DNA of 5,369 bases from Candidatus Eiseniibacteriota bacterium (GTDB lineage: Bacteria; Eisenbacteria; RBG-16-71-46): NCBI GenBank assembly GCA_005893365.1, contig VBPB01000380.1, forward strand, positions 1-5,369. The letters are read 5' to 3'. The translations under genes were made by a program, and so were the position numbers. Below are positions 1 to 5,369 of the stretch, piece by piece. The notes under the pieces are model-generated. The model searched no databases. It had not been told where the DNA came from and was given only the letters and a program-made list of their open reading frames with translations. Position 1 is the first letter of the stretch, and every line of letters begins with the position of its first letter.

Positions 1-291
1 CCAGGCGCCGATCGGCACGGAGCCCCACCCGGCGAGGTTCGGCGGCGACTCGACGACCCCGCGCGCGAAGTCGATCGGCCCGGGCGCCGTCACGCCCACG
101 CCGCGCAGCGCCGACGGCGCGACGCCGGTCTCCGCGAGCAGCTCGCGGCCGTCGGCAACCATCGCATCGATGTCGGCGCGCGCGTTCCCGCTGGCGTGGA
201 TCGGGCGGCGGCGGCGCGCGGCGATCCGACCCGCGTCGTCGCCCACCACCACGGCGAGCTTGGTGCCGCCGATGTCGAACCCGAGCCACAC
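1..291 (-). CDS. ROK-family sugar kinase / transcriptional regulator, N-terminal part
   Basis: The minus strand encodes 97 residues starting VWLGFDIGGTKLAVVVGDD and running off the left edge. DIGGTK near the N-terminus is the phosphate-binding loop of the ROK (repressor, ORF, kinase) and actin-like ATPase fold. GVGVTAPGPIDFARG, then SPPNLAGW, match the second conserved ROK block, so the protein most likely phosphorylates glucose or a related sugar in the cytoplasm. There is no helix-turn-helix before the kinase domain, which favours a glucokinase-type enzyme over a repressor. The GTG at 289-291 is chosen because GGGAG lies 10 nt upstream (302-306) and ROK kinases begin just before the DIGGT loop. 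An ATG at 320 is in a different frame. The exact sugar cannot be told, and the zinc-binding and catalytic regions lie outside the window. The gene is divergent from the 475-1619 unit. Confidence 0.88.
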   Translation of the reverse strand, partial: MWLGFDIGGTKLAVVVGDDAGRIAARRRRPIHASGNARADIDAMVADGRELLAETGVAPSALRGVGVTAPGPIDFARGVVESPPNLAGWGSVPIGAW

Positions 292-453
292 GCGTGCGGC
301 ACTCCCGCGCGGTTCGCCATGGCCCCGGCTCGAGACCGAAAACGCCGCTAGAACAATGGGTTGCGAGCGCGGACCTACTATATCACACGGCGTTCAGGAT
401 CTCGCCTGGCCAGCCGATAGAAGACGAACACGGGATCGAGAGTCTGCAGCGCG
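292..453. other. Divergent intergenic region
   Basis: The gap between the ROK kinase gene and the hypothetical gene holds a local A/T-rich patch, CTACTATATCACAC (about 375-388), in otherwise GC-rich DNA. On the minus strand GATATA (379-384) would make a plausible -10 for the kinase gene. On the plus strand TTGCGA (361-366) is too close to TATATC to be a normal -35/-10 pair. Promoters for both directions probably lie here, but I cannot define them further. Confidence 0.35.
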
Positions 454-474
454 ATGGGCGCGGGAGGATCTCGG

Positions 475-858
475 ATGCGGGCAGCAGCGCGGTGGTTCGC
501 CCGCGGCGAAGCGCTCAAGGAATGCCAGCGCAGCTACACCGAGGCGCTGCGCTGGGGCGACCTCGACAAGGCCGCGCGCTACGTCGATCCAGAGATGCGC
601 AGCGACTTCCTCGCCCTGGCCGACGCGTTCGAGAACGTCCGGATCACCGACTACGACATCGGCGAGCTCGACCTGAACAAGGACACGCTCGCGCAGGCCG
701 AGGTCGACGTGACCTACCGCGGCTACGTGCTGCCGGTCTACGTCGAGAAGCGCATTCGCGACCACCAGGTGTGGTACCGGGACGACGAGTCGGGGAGAGA
801 GTGGCGCGTGCGGCCCGAGCTCGCCTCGTTGCTCGAAGGCATCGGGGCGCGCCGCTAG
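475..858 (+). CDS. Hypothetical small protein, possibly NTF2-like fold
   Basis: This is a 127-residue protein that I do not recognise as a named family. I start it at the ATG at 475 because GGGAGG (462-467) lies 7 nt upstream. The in-frame ATG at 454 has no such site and would add seven residues. The first half is probably helical (ALKECQRSYTEALRWGDLDKAARYVDPEM). The second half alternates in a beta-rich way (VDVTYRGYVLPVYVEKR, then HQVWYRDD and REWRVRPEL). Helices followed by a curved sheet, with a 'number of rounds by amount of product' type opening, is what NTF2/SnoaL-like proteins look like, but this is a fold guess only. There is no clear signal peptide; the N-terminus is basic and short. 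The next gene starts 2 nt after the stop, so the two are very likely co-transcribed and translationally coupled. Confidence 0.72.
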   Translation: MRAAARWFARGEALKECQRSYTEALRWGDLDKAARYVDPEMRSDFLALADAFENVRITDYDIGELDLNKDTLAQAEVDVTYRGYVLPVYVEKRIRDHQVWYRDDESGREWRVRPELASLLEGIGARR

Positions 859-860
859 TC

Positions 861-1619
861 ATGTCGGGGCGCGAAATCCCGGCCGCCGATCCGACGCCGT
901 CCGGGGAGCCGCGCGCGAAGATCCTCGTGGTCGACGACGCGCCGATGTTCCGCGAGATCGAGACGGTCTTCCTCGGCCGCACAGGTCGGATCTTGACCGC
1001 CAGCGACGGAGCCGAGGCGTTCGAGATCGCGCAGCGCGAGCGGCCCGATCTCGTGCTGACCGACCTCTCGATGCGCGAGATGGACGGCGACGAGCTGTGC
1101 CGCCGGATCCGACACGACGCCGACCTGCGCCGAGTGCCCGTGGTCGTGGTGACGAGTGGCAACTCGGCCGAGGAGCACGAGCGCGCGGTGCGCGCGGGCG
1201 CGGACGGCGTGGTCTCGAAGCCACTCTGCCGCGTGTCGCTCTTGCAGGTGGTGCAGCGCTTCCTGCGACTCCACGCGCGCAGCTTCGAGCGCGTCGTCTT
1301 CGAGACCGAGGTGCGCCTGACCGCGCGCGGATGCGATGTCTGGGCGTGGTCGCGCAACGTCTCGCGCGGCGGAATGTTCGTCGAGGCCGAGACCGCGTTC
1401 GAGCCCGACAGCGAGTTCCAGGTCGAGTTCACCGTGCCCGACACGTCGATCGTGGTGCAGCCGACCGCGCGCGTGGTGTGGCGACGGCCGGCCGGCCACG
1501 AGCGCGGCCCCGGGATGGGCCTGCAGTTCCTCAAGCTCGAGCGCGAGGCTGCGCAGTGGCTCGAGCAGTACGTCTACGAGCGGGCTGTGGGGGGCGATGT
1601 CCCCGCGCCTCCGGCGTAG
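861..1619 (+). CDS. Response regulator receiver domain fused to PilZ domain
   Basis: This cytoplasmic signalling protein has 252 residues. Residues 19-137 form a CheY-like receiver: acidic pocket D25-D26 in ILVVDDAPMFRE, phosphoacceptor D68 in LVLTDLSM, switch residue T98 in VVVVTSGN, and K120 in SKPL. Residues 138-240 form a PilZ domain with both c-di-GMP contacts: RxxxR (R140-R144) and the N166-V-S168-R-G-G171 turn, closing with the typical GMGLQFLKL strand. It therefore probably links a histidine-kinase phosphorelay to c-di-GMP, with no DNA-binding or enzymatic output. Stand-alone receiver-PilZ proteins are common in myxobacteria, where PilZ paralogues affect motility and surface behaviour; the role here is inferred. 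The start at 861 is 2 nt after the preceding stop and has no strong Shine-Dalgarno of its own, consistent with translational coupling. The open frame continues upstream to 294, but that extension overlaps the preceding gene out of frame and lacks any domain. Confidence 0.93.
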   Translation: MSGREIPAADPTPSGEPRAKILVVDDAPMFREIETVFLGRTGRILTASDGAEAFEIAQRERPDLVLTDLSMREMDGDELCRRIRHDADLRRVPVVVVTSGNSAEEHERAVRAGADGVVSKPLCRVSLLQVVQRFLRLHARSFERVVFETEVRLTARGCDVWAWSRNVSRGGMFVEAETAFEPDSEFQVEFTVPDTSIVVQPTARVVWRRPAGHERGPGMGLQFLKLEREAAQWLEQYVYERAVGGDVPAPPA

Positions 1620-1623
1620 GCGC
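1605..1623. terminator. Possible convergent-end hairpin
   Basis: GCGCCT (1605-1610) and AGGCGC (1618-1623) form a perfect 6-bp stem with a 7-nt loop, spanning the stop codon of the receiver-PilZ gene. It sits just before the 3' end of the convergent minus-strand gene at 1634. There is no T-tract on either side, so it could be a weak bidirectional or Rho-assisted end, or chance in GC-rich DNA. Confidence 0.22.
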
Positions 1624-1633
1624 TGCGCTTCGG

Positions 1634-2222
1634 CTAGCGACCCTCGAGCGCGTCCTCGTCGTAGATATCCGACGTCACGTCGACGTGATGCGAGCGCCCC
1701 TTCATGATCGCGAGGATCTTGTCGCCCTGCTTCACGATCGTCGCGCGGCGCGTGCGCACGCGGTCGCCTTCCTTGGTGAGGATCGGCTCCACGACGATCG
1801 GCGCGCCGCCATTCGCGGTGACCTCGATCGAGGGCGCCGGGATGCCCCGGCCGTCCTTGCCGAGCGTGGGGCCGGTCGGGATCGAGATCACTGCGTTCTG
1901 CGCGGCGGAGTTCGCGGCGACCTCGCGCTCGGGCGCCGAGGCCGCGTTCATCTGGCGCAGATAGTCGAGGCGCTTCTCGAGCCGCGAGGCCACGTCGCGC
2001 GACGCTGTCTTCGATCGTGAGACGCGGATAGTCGTGGAGCTTCGAGTCGCGCACCGTCACCGCATCGGCGGAGTAGCGCGCGGGCACCTTGTCGTGATCG
2101 TCGGTGTACGCGAACACGCCGTCGTCGGTGCGATAGGCGATAATGTCGGCCGCGATCGGCGCGGCGATCAGCGATGCCGCGAGCGCGCCTGCGCCGACCA
2201 GGATCGAGTTCCGCTTCAACAT
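1634..2222 (-). pseudogene. Secreted DUF4124-like protein, frameshifted
   Basis: The start is ATG at 2222, with GGAGG (2230-2234) 7 nt upstream. An upstream in-frame ATG at 2258 lacks such a site. The N-terminus MLKRNSILVGAGALAASL is a signal peptide, with cleavage plausible after the APIAA segment, so the product should be exported. The mature start (AYRTDDGVFAYTDDHDKVP) resembles the short DUF4124 pattern of an aromatic strand, 'DG', then 'YTD', found in periplasmic proteins of unknown function. The frame holds to about codon 73-76 (ending near 1995-2004). Homologous-looking sequence then continues in another frame: DVASRLEKRLDYLRQMN, a glycine/proline stretch, and a charged beta-rich tail to the TAG at 1634-1636. 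The junction is the GC-alternating tract at 1991-2003. Two missing bases or one extra base would join the halves into about 195 residues. It could be a true pseudogene or an assembly indel. It is convergent with the receiver-PilZ gene (14 nt gap). Confidence 0.7.
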
Positions 2223-2229
2223 GGGAGAA

Positions 2230-2234
2230 CCTCC
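2230..2234 (-). promoter_or_regulatory. Shine-Dalgarno of the DUF4124-like gene
   Basis: GGAGG on the minus strand lies 7 nt before the ATG at 2222. This decides that start over the in-frame ATG at 2258, which would put a non-signal-peptide extension (MRESPLHSGG) before the export signal. Confidence 0.8.
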
Positions 2235-2412
2235 GCTGTGGAGTGGCGATTCTCTCATGTTTGTCGCAGAAAAACTCGAATATTTTCAGTAGGTTGGATC
2301 AGCAGAGCGAGCCGGAGCGCGAGTGTTGGCGCCGGGTTGCGATCGACGCCTGCTCCGGTTCTGCGCGCTCGTGAACCGATGGCGCGAAGCGCCGTTGGCC
2401 CCGCGACCGGCG
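2235..2412. other. Intergenic region, no gene seen
   Basis: No supportable coding region lies between the DUF4124-like gene and the tRNA promoter. An unusually A/T-rich patch at about 2264-2290 (GAAAAACTCGAATATTTTCAG) stands out from the surrounding GC-rich DNA. It is well placed to hold the promoter of the minus-strand gene (on that strand AAAATATTC lies 55-65 nt before the ATG). I cannot fix a -35/-10 pair there with confidence. Confidence 0.4.
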
Positions 2413-2441
2413 TTGAAGCGGGGCGGCGGGCCTGCTATCCC
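2413..2441 (+). promoter_or_regulatory. tRNA-fMet promoter with GC-rich discriminator
   Basis: A -35 element TTGAAG (2413-2418) is followed after exactly 17 nt by TATCCC (2436-2441), preceded by TG one base upstream (2433-2434), giving an extended -10. Transcription would begin near 2448, about 10 nt before the mature tRNA. The stretch after the -10 is all G/C (CCGGGCCCGG, 2442-2451). Such discriminators are typical of stable-RNA promoters under ppGpp stringent control in bacteria; that control is inferred here. Confidence 0.6.
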
Positions 2442-2457
2442 CCGGGCCCGGCTTTGT

Positions 2458-2534
<77 letters not shown>

Positions 2535-2537
2535 AAT

Positions 2538-2575
2538 AAGCGCCCGGAATCGTTGAGGTTCCGGGCGCTTTCTTT
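2538..2575 (+). terminator. Intrinsic terminator of the tRNA gene
   Basis: A perfect 12-bp stem AAGCGCCCGGAA (2538-2549) and TTCCGGGCGCTT (2559-2570) encloses a 9-nt loop and runs into TTTCTTT (2569-2575). It starts 4 nt after the tRNA CCA. This is a strong Rho-independent terminator for the tRNA. Its mirror also offers an A-rich lead for transcripts arriving from the integrase on the other strand, so it may work both ways. Confidence 0.92.
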
Positions 2576-2584
2576 GCCGCTAAC

Positions 2585-2602
2585 TGACACTATATAGTGT
2601 CA
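2585..2602. repeat. Perfect 18-bp palindrome
   Basis: TGACACTATATAGTGTCA reads identically on both strands. It lies between the tRNA terminator and the integrase 3' end, and its right half is in register with the 11-bp repeats that follow. It is a plausible binding site for a dimeric protein (excisionase, repressor or integrase accessory factor) or part of the attachment region. Its role is inferred from position only. Confidence 0.75.
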
Positions 2603-2625
2603 ATGTAGTGACTTTGTAGTGACTC
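2593..2625 (+). repeat. Phased 11-bp repeats, tRNA-proximal side of integrase
   Basis: TGTAGTGACTT (2604-2614) and TGTAGTGACTC (2615-2625) are tandem 11-mers. A weaker copy, TATAGTGTCAA (2593-2603), formed by the right half of the palindrome, keeps the same 11-bp register (AGTG at 2596, 2607 and 2618). Spacing of one helical turn puts all copies on one DNA face, as expected for cooperative protein binding. They overlap the last codons of the integrase's terminal reading frame. They are probably integrase arm-type or excisionase sites. Confidence 0.65.
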
Positions 2626-3545
2626 GATCACGCCTCCCGGCGGTCTGCGCGCTCTGGGCGGCCTTCCCGAGCCGCGCGAGCAGGTCGGCGGGCACCTCCC
2701 CGGCCGCTACGCCGTGATCGCCACGTCGGAGTGGCCGAGCTGCGCGGACACGTACGCGAGCTGGACGCCCGCGCTCAGGAGGTGCGAGGCGTAGGTGTCG
2801 CGCAGCCCGTGCGGCGTCACGTGCTGCATGATCCCGGCCGCCTTGAGCATCCGGCGGAAGGCGCGGTGCCGGTAGTTCGCGTGCTCGACGAGCGCAACGG
2901 CGCCCGACGCGGGACGGCCCGCCCCCATGTGTGCCTTGAGCAGCTCTGCCATCAGCCGGCGCGACATCGCGACCGAGCGCGAGCGCCCCGACTTCGTGGG
3001 CCCCAGGTGCTTCCCGGGCGACAGGCTGCGCCGCACGTGGAGCGAGCGCCGGTCCCACTGCACGTCCTCCCAGTCGAGCGCCGTCGCCTCGCCGAGCCGG
3101 AGCCCCGCGTCGAGACACAGCAGCGTGCACAGGAACGCGCAGCCCCCTCCCCGCGCGCGGCCTCCACGATCGCGGCCACGTCGTCGGGCCGCTCGATCGG
3201 ACACGCGCGCTCGGCGGCCTCCTCGCTCTCCGCGCGCCCGCGCTCGGTCCGGTTGCGCCGCCGCAGGATCGCGCGCAGCGACTCCACCGGGTTCTCCTCC
3301 ACGATCTCGCGCTCCATGGCCCACACGAACCGCTTCGGGCGCCGCCTGCCCTCGCCCTTGATGAAGTCCTCCCACCACGAGATCAGGTCGCGGCGCCGGA
3401 TCGCGTCCAGCTTGAACGCGCCGAATCGCGAGATCAGCGGGCCGTCGTCGCGCAGGATCTTCTTCCGGTCGTCGCGCGTGGTGGCGGCGAGGTGTCCCAG
3501 CTCGGCAGACCGGAGGTCGCCATTGCCAACGCCGCGATCTCGCAC
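2600..3545 (-). pseudogene. int: Phage tyrosine recombinase (integrase), disrupted
   Basis: A site-specific recombinase that should integrate the element at the adjacent tRNA. The core-binding part is in one frame (GTG 3545, tentative; no good Shine-Dalgarno): TTRDDRKKILRDDGP, RDLISWWEDFIKGE, REIVEENPVESLRAIL. At 3143-3147 a run of five C on the plus strand (G on the coding strand) separates it from the catalytic part in another frame, which has R (GLRLGEA, 3097-3099), K (PTKSGRSR, 2992-2994), HxxR (HGLRDTYASHL, 2800-2811) and H (QLGHSDVAITA, 2731-2733). That frame hits TAG at 2707-2709, exactly where the catalytic 'HYARW'-type tyrosine segment should follow. A typical integrase tail (GEVPADLLARLGKAAQ) continues in a third frame to 2600. 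One base short at the G-run and a deletion or second shift at about 2700-2712 would explain it. As read, no active protein can be made. It could reflect assembly errors. Confidence 0.85.
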
Positions 3546-3810
3546 TAGTTCTTGAATAGTCCGCTCGGGGGTGTAGTGACTTCGTAGTGAAGTCGTGCAG
3601 GTCGCGGACGGTTCGGGTTGGTTCGCGGATCGTGCTGCTGCAGGACTATCACGAGGCGGGGGGGTCGTCGCGCTTCGCGTCGCGCGCGCGGCGCCGCGCC
3701 CCGGGCACACCGTCTACACGATGAGGGTTTCCGTGGCCGGCCGTAGCGCGGGTCGCCCGCGGTCGTACCGAGCGCGCGCCGACGACGCCGCGCTGTCGAG
3801 TCGCGTGCGC
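3546..3810. other. Divergent integrase-terminase intergenic region
   Basis: The stretch holds the second pair of 11-bp repeats (3572-3593) and an inverted repeat (3578-3594). It likely carries the integrase promoter and any promoter for the terminase operon, though I cannot define -35/-10 boxes. Both bordering frames stay open into it (the integrase frame to a GTG at 3710, the terminase frame to a GTG at 3595 and an ATG at 3721). None of those longer starts has a ribosome-binding site or recognisable domain. Confidence 0.45.
3572..3594 (+). repeat. Phased 11-bp repeats and inverted repeat upstream of integrase
   Basis: TGTAGTGACTT (3572-3582) followed by CGTAGTGAAGT (3583-3593) repeats the pair at 2604-2625 in the same orientation; 18 of the first 20 bases are identical. 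In addition GACTTC (3578-3583) and GAAGTC (3589-3594) form a 6-bp inverted repeat with a 5-nt spacer, operator-like. It lies just upstream of the tentative integrase start, so a bound integrase, excisionase or repressor could autoregulate the gene. The function is inferred. Confidence 0.65.
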
Positions 3811-5185
3811 ATGTCGGCCGCTGATCGCCTCGCCAAGGTCACCGGCGGCGGCGCGTCGTGGTACCCGTGGCGCGCGTTTCTGCTCGGGCTGGAAGGTGAG
3901 CACCTGTCGCCCGCCGATCGCGCGGTGTGGGACAACCACGCGAACCGCCCGCCCCGCGACGGGGTCGGGTTCCCCGAGGCCGTGTGCTGCGTCGGTCGCC
4001 GCGCGGGCAAGTCCACGCGGCCGTGCTCGCGGCGGTGAACGCGCGCCCGCCCGCCCACGCGGAGCAGCACGTCGTCGCGATGGCGCAGACGGAGACGAAC
4101 GCGCGTCGCGTGCTGTTCGCGATGGCGCAGTCGATCACGGAGGCGGAGCTCGCGCTCAAGCGCCGGCTGATCGAGGAGCCGAAGCGCGGGGAGATCGCGT
4201 TCGATACCGGCACGAGACTGATCACGACGCCGTGCGTGCCGAGCTCGCTGCGGGGATACGCCTCGCCGCTGATCTGCCTCGATGAGCTCGGGTACTACGG
4301 GCCCGAGGAATCGGTCGAAGCGGTGCGCGCGGCGCGGCCGTGCCTCGCGACCGTGCCCGGCTCCCGGCTCGTGATCATCTCCAGTCCCGGGCCTGCGATC
4401 GGCGCGCTGTATGACATGTGCGAGAAGCCGGGCGCGGACACGCTGGTCTGGCGCGCGTCGGCCCCCGACATGAACCCCTCTCTCCCGCGTGACTACCTGG
4501 AGCGGATGCGGGTCGATGATCCTCTCGGGTATCGCGCAGAGGTCTTGGCGGAGTTCGTCTCGGGCGTGTCCACGCTGCTCGACCCCGCGGCGATCGAGCG
4601 GTGTGCGCGCGACGGCGGCGAGCTGCCGCCTCACCCGGGCACGCACTACCGCGCCTTCGCCGACATGAGCGGCGGCCGACACGACGCGGCGACGTTCGCG
4701 GTCGGGCACTTGGGCGCCGACGGCGACGCGGTGGTCGACGTGCTCCGTCGAGTGGAGCCGCCGTTCTCCCCGGCCGACGCGGTCGACGAGTTCGTCGCGG
4801 TTGCGCGGGACTACTGCGTCTCGAAGGTGATCGGCGACGCCTACGGCGCCGCGCTCAACGCTGACCTGTGGACGGAGCGCGGGGTCCGATACGAGCCGTG
4901 CCGGTTCAACCGGTCCCAGCTCTACCTCAGCCTCGTGGGTCCGGTGAATCAGGGCCGCGTGCGCGTGCCCCGCGACGCGACGCTGCTGCGCGAGCTGCGC
5001 CAGCTCCAGCGCCGGAAGACGCGCGCCGGGCGCGAGAGCGTCGACCACCGGACTCGGGCAGTGACGACTCGGCGAACGCGGTCGCGGGCGTCGTGTTTCT
5101 CCTGCTCAAGCGGCGGCCGAACCCGCTCGCGACGTGGTCGCAGTGGATGACGGAGGAGCGCGATGCGCTGGCCGTGGCGTCGTAG
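3811..5185 (+). pseudogene. terL: Phage terminase large subunit, two frameshifts
   Basis: The DNA-packaging motor and nuclease that loads phage DNA into proheads through the portal. I start it at ATG 3811 (MSAADRLAKVTGGGASW); ATG 3721 is an in-frame alternative and neither has a strong Shine-Dalgarno. If the frames are joined it is about 458 residues, normal for TerL. ATPase half: Walker A GRRAGKST (about 62-69), Walker B LICLDELGYYG (nt 4269-4301), coupling motif ISSPG. RNase H-like nuclease half: first Asp in FADMSGGRHDAA (4662-4664), second in VIGDAYGAAL (4836-4838), third in the SGSDDSANAVAG block (5063-5068). The frame slips by one base directly after Walker A (4015-4018) and again between ESVDH and the third acidic motif (5046-5050). 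At each point one added base restores the canonical family sequence. As read the gene is inactive, unless these are assembly errors. It overlaps the next gene by 23 nt. Confidence 0.88.
5152..5156 (+). promoter_or_regulatory. Shine-Dalgarno of the portal-like gene
   Basis: GGAGG lies inside the terminase coding end, 6 nt before ATG 5163. It fixes the start of the downstream gene and shows that the two genes are read from one message. Confidence 0.75.
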
Positions 5186-5369
5186 GTCGATCGAGCTGCG
5201 CGACTTCCGGGACCTGACCGGCTTCACGTCGGGCGCGTGGCTGTCCGCTCCGCTCACCGCGCACGCGGCGCTGCGTCGGATCAGCGGGTGGGTCGCGATC
5301 GCCTGCCGGCCCGTCGTCGACCGGCTCGCCGGCCTGACGTTCCAGGGAGTGAGCACGACCGGCGAAGAG
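5163..5369 (+). CDS. Probable phage portal protein, N-terminal part
   Basis: The first 69 codons of a gene running off the right edge, starting MRWPWRRRSIELRDF. A strong GGAGG 6 nt upstream and a 23-nt overlap with the terminase gene (whose stop is at 5183-5185) support the start. The segment AALRRISGWVAIACRPVVDRL resembles the early helix of portal proteins, where a conserved 'alRisavyaCvr.ia..va' block follows a basic, disordered start. Portal is also what usually follows large terminase in tailed-phage head operons. The portal forms the dodecameric ring at the capsid vertex on which the terminase docks. Too little of the protein is visible to name its family (HK97-like or phage Mu/SPP1-like), so the call rests on context and a short resemblance. 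Confidence 0.6.
   Translation, partial: MRWPWRRRSIELRDFRDLTGFTSGAWLSAPLTAHAALRRISGWVAIACRPVVDRLAGLTFQGVSTTGEE

Noticed and set aside
361..384. Plus-strand promoter TTGCGA / TATATC
   Set aside because: The spacing is only 12 nt, too short for a sigma-70 type promoter.
294..860. Extended N-terminus of the receiver-PilZ frame
   Set aside because: The translation before 861 is arginine-rich without motifs and overlaps the 475-858 gene in another frame; the receiver begins normally about 18 residues after ATG 861.
1675..1688. 14-bp palindrome TCACGTCGACGTGA
   Set aside because: It lies within the coding sequence of the DUF4124-like gene's C-terminal part (HHVDVTSD) far from any promoter; it is readily explained by codons.
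855..2258. Long minus-strand open frame overlapping the receiver-PilZ gene
   Set aside because: Only its first 73-76 codons (2222 to about 1995) look like protein; beyond that it is an arginine-rich antisense shadow of the intact plus-strand gene, as expected in GC-rich DNA.
3141..3153. Programmed -1 frameshift in the integrase or terminase
   Set aside because: No X XXY YYZ heptamer in the reading frame and no clear downstream structure at any of the breaks; such recoding is not known for these genes, so error or decay is simpler.
3595..3810. Small terminase or HNH gene before terL
   Set aside because: The open frame there is basic and lacks a ribosome site, HNH motif or helix-turn-helix; the GRPR tetrapeptide near 3760 is too short to support a small-terminase call.
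3714..5048. 444-residue minus-strand open frame opposite the terminase
   Set aside because: It is low-complexity Arg/Ala/Val/His-rich with no motifs, while the plus strand carries complete TerL motifs; this is the usual antisense open frame of GC-rich genes.

Overview
The window is GC-rich bacterial DNA (roughly 70% G+C by eye) with strong Shine-Dalgarno starts and C/G-ending codons. The fusion of a receiver domain to a PilZ domain and the overall style suggest a myxobacterium-like or related deltaproteobacterial lineage. That is inference; no taxonomic marker is present. Positions 1 to about 2534 look like host chromosome. Positions from about 2585 to the window end look like the left end of a prophage or phage-derived island integrated at an initiator tRNA gene.

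Host part: a ROK-family sugar kinase gene runs off the left edge on the minus strand (1-291). Divergent from it is a two-gene plus-strand unit: a small hypothetical protein (475-858), then, 2 nt later, a CheY-like receiver plus PilZ protein (861-1619) with intact phosphorylation and c-di-GMP-binding motifs. Convergent with these is a secreted DUF4124-like protein gene (1634-2222, minus) that is broken by a frameshift near 1995-2004. Next comes an initiator tRNA-fMet(CAT) gene (2458-2534) with its own promoter (-35, extended -10, GC-rich discriminator) and a 12-bp intrinsic terminator (2538-2575).

Element part: a tyrosine recombinase gene points toward the tRNA (2600-3545, minus), followed by a divergent large terminase gene (3811-5185, plus) and the start of a probable portal gene (5163 onward). 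The integrase is bracketed by copies of an 11-bp repeat (TGTAGTGACTT) arranged one helical turn apart, beside a perfect 18-bp palindrome (2585-2602). This is the layout expected of integrase arm-type sites beside an attL.

A striking property is the number of reading-frame lesions: one in the DUF4124-like gene, one or two in the integrase (including loss of the catalytic tyrosine segment from the open frame) and two in the terminase. Either the prophage is decaying or the assembly carries indel errors. The lesion in a host gene and the single-base nature of most of them leave sequencing error a serious possibility. There is no strong evidence for a wholly new system. The most interesting points are the phased repeats around the integrase and the very compact order integrase, terminase, portal with no visible regulatory, replication or small-terminase gene between them.
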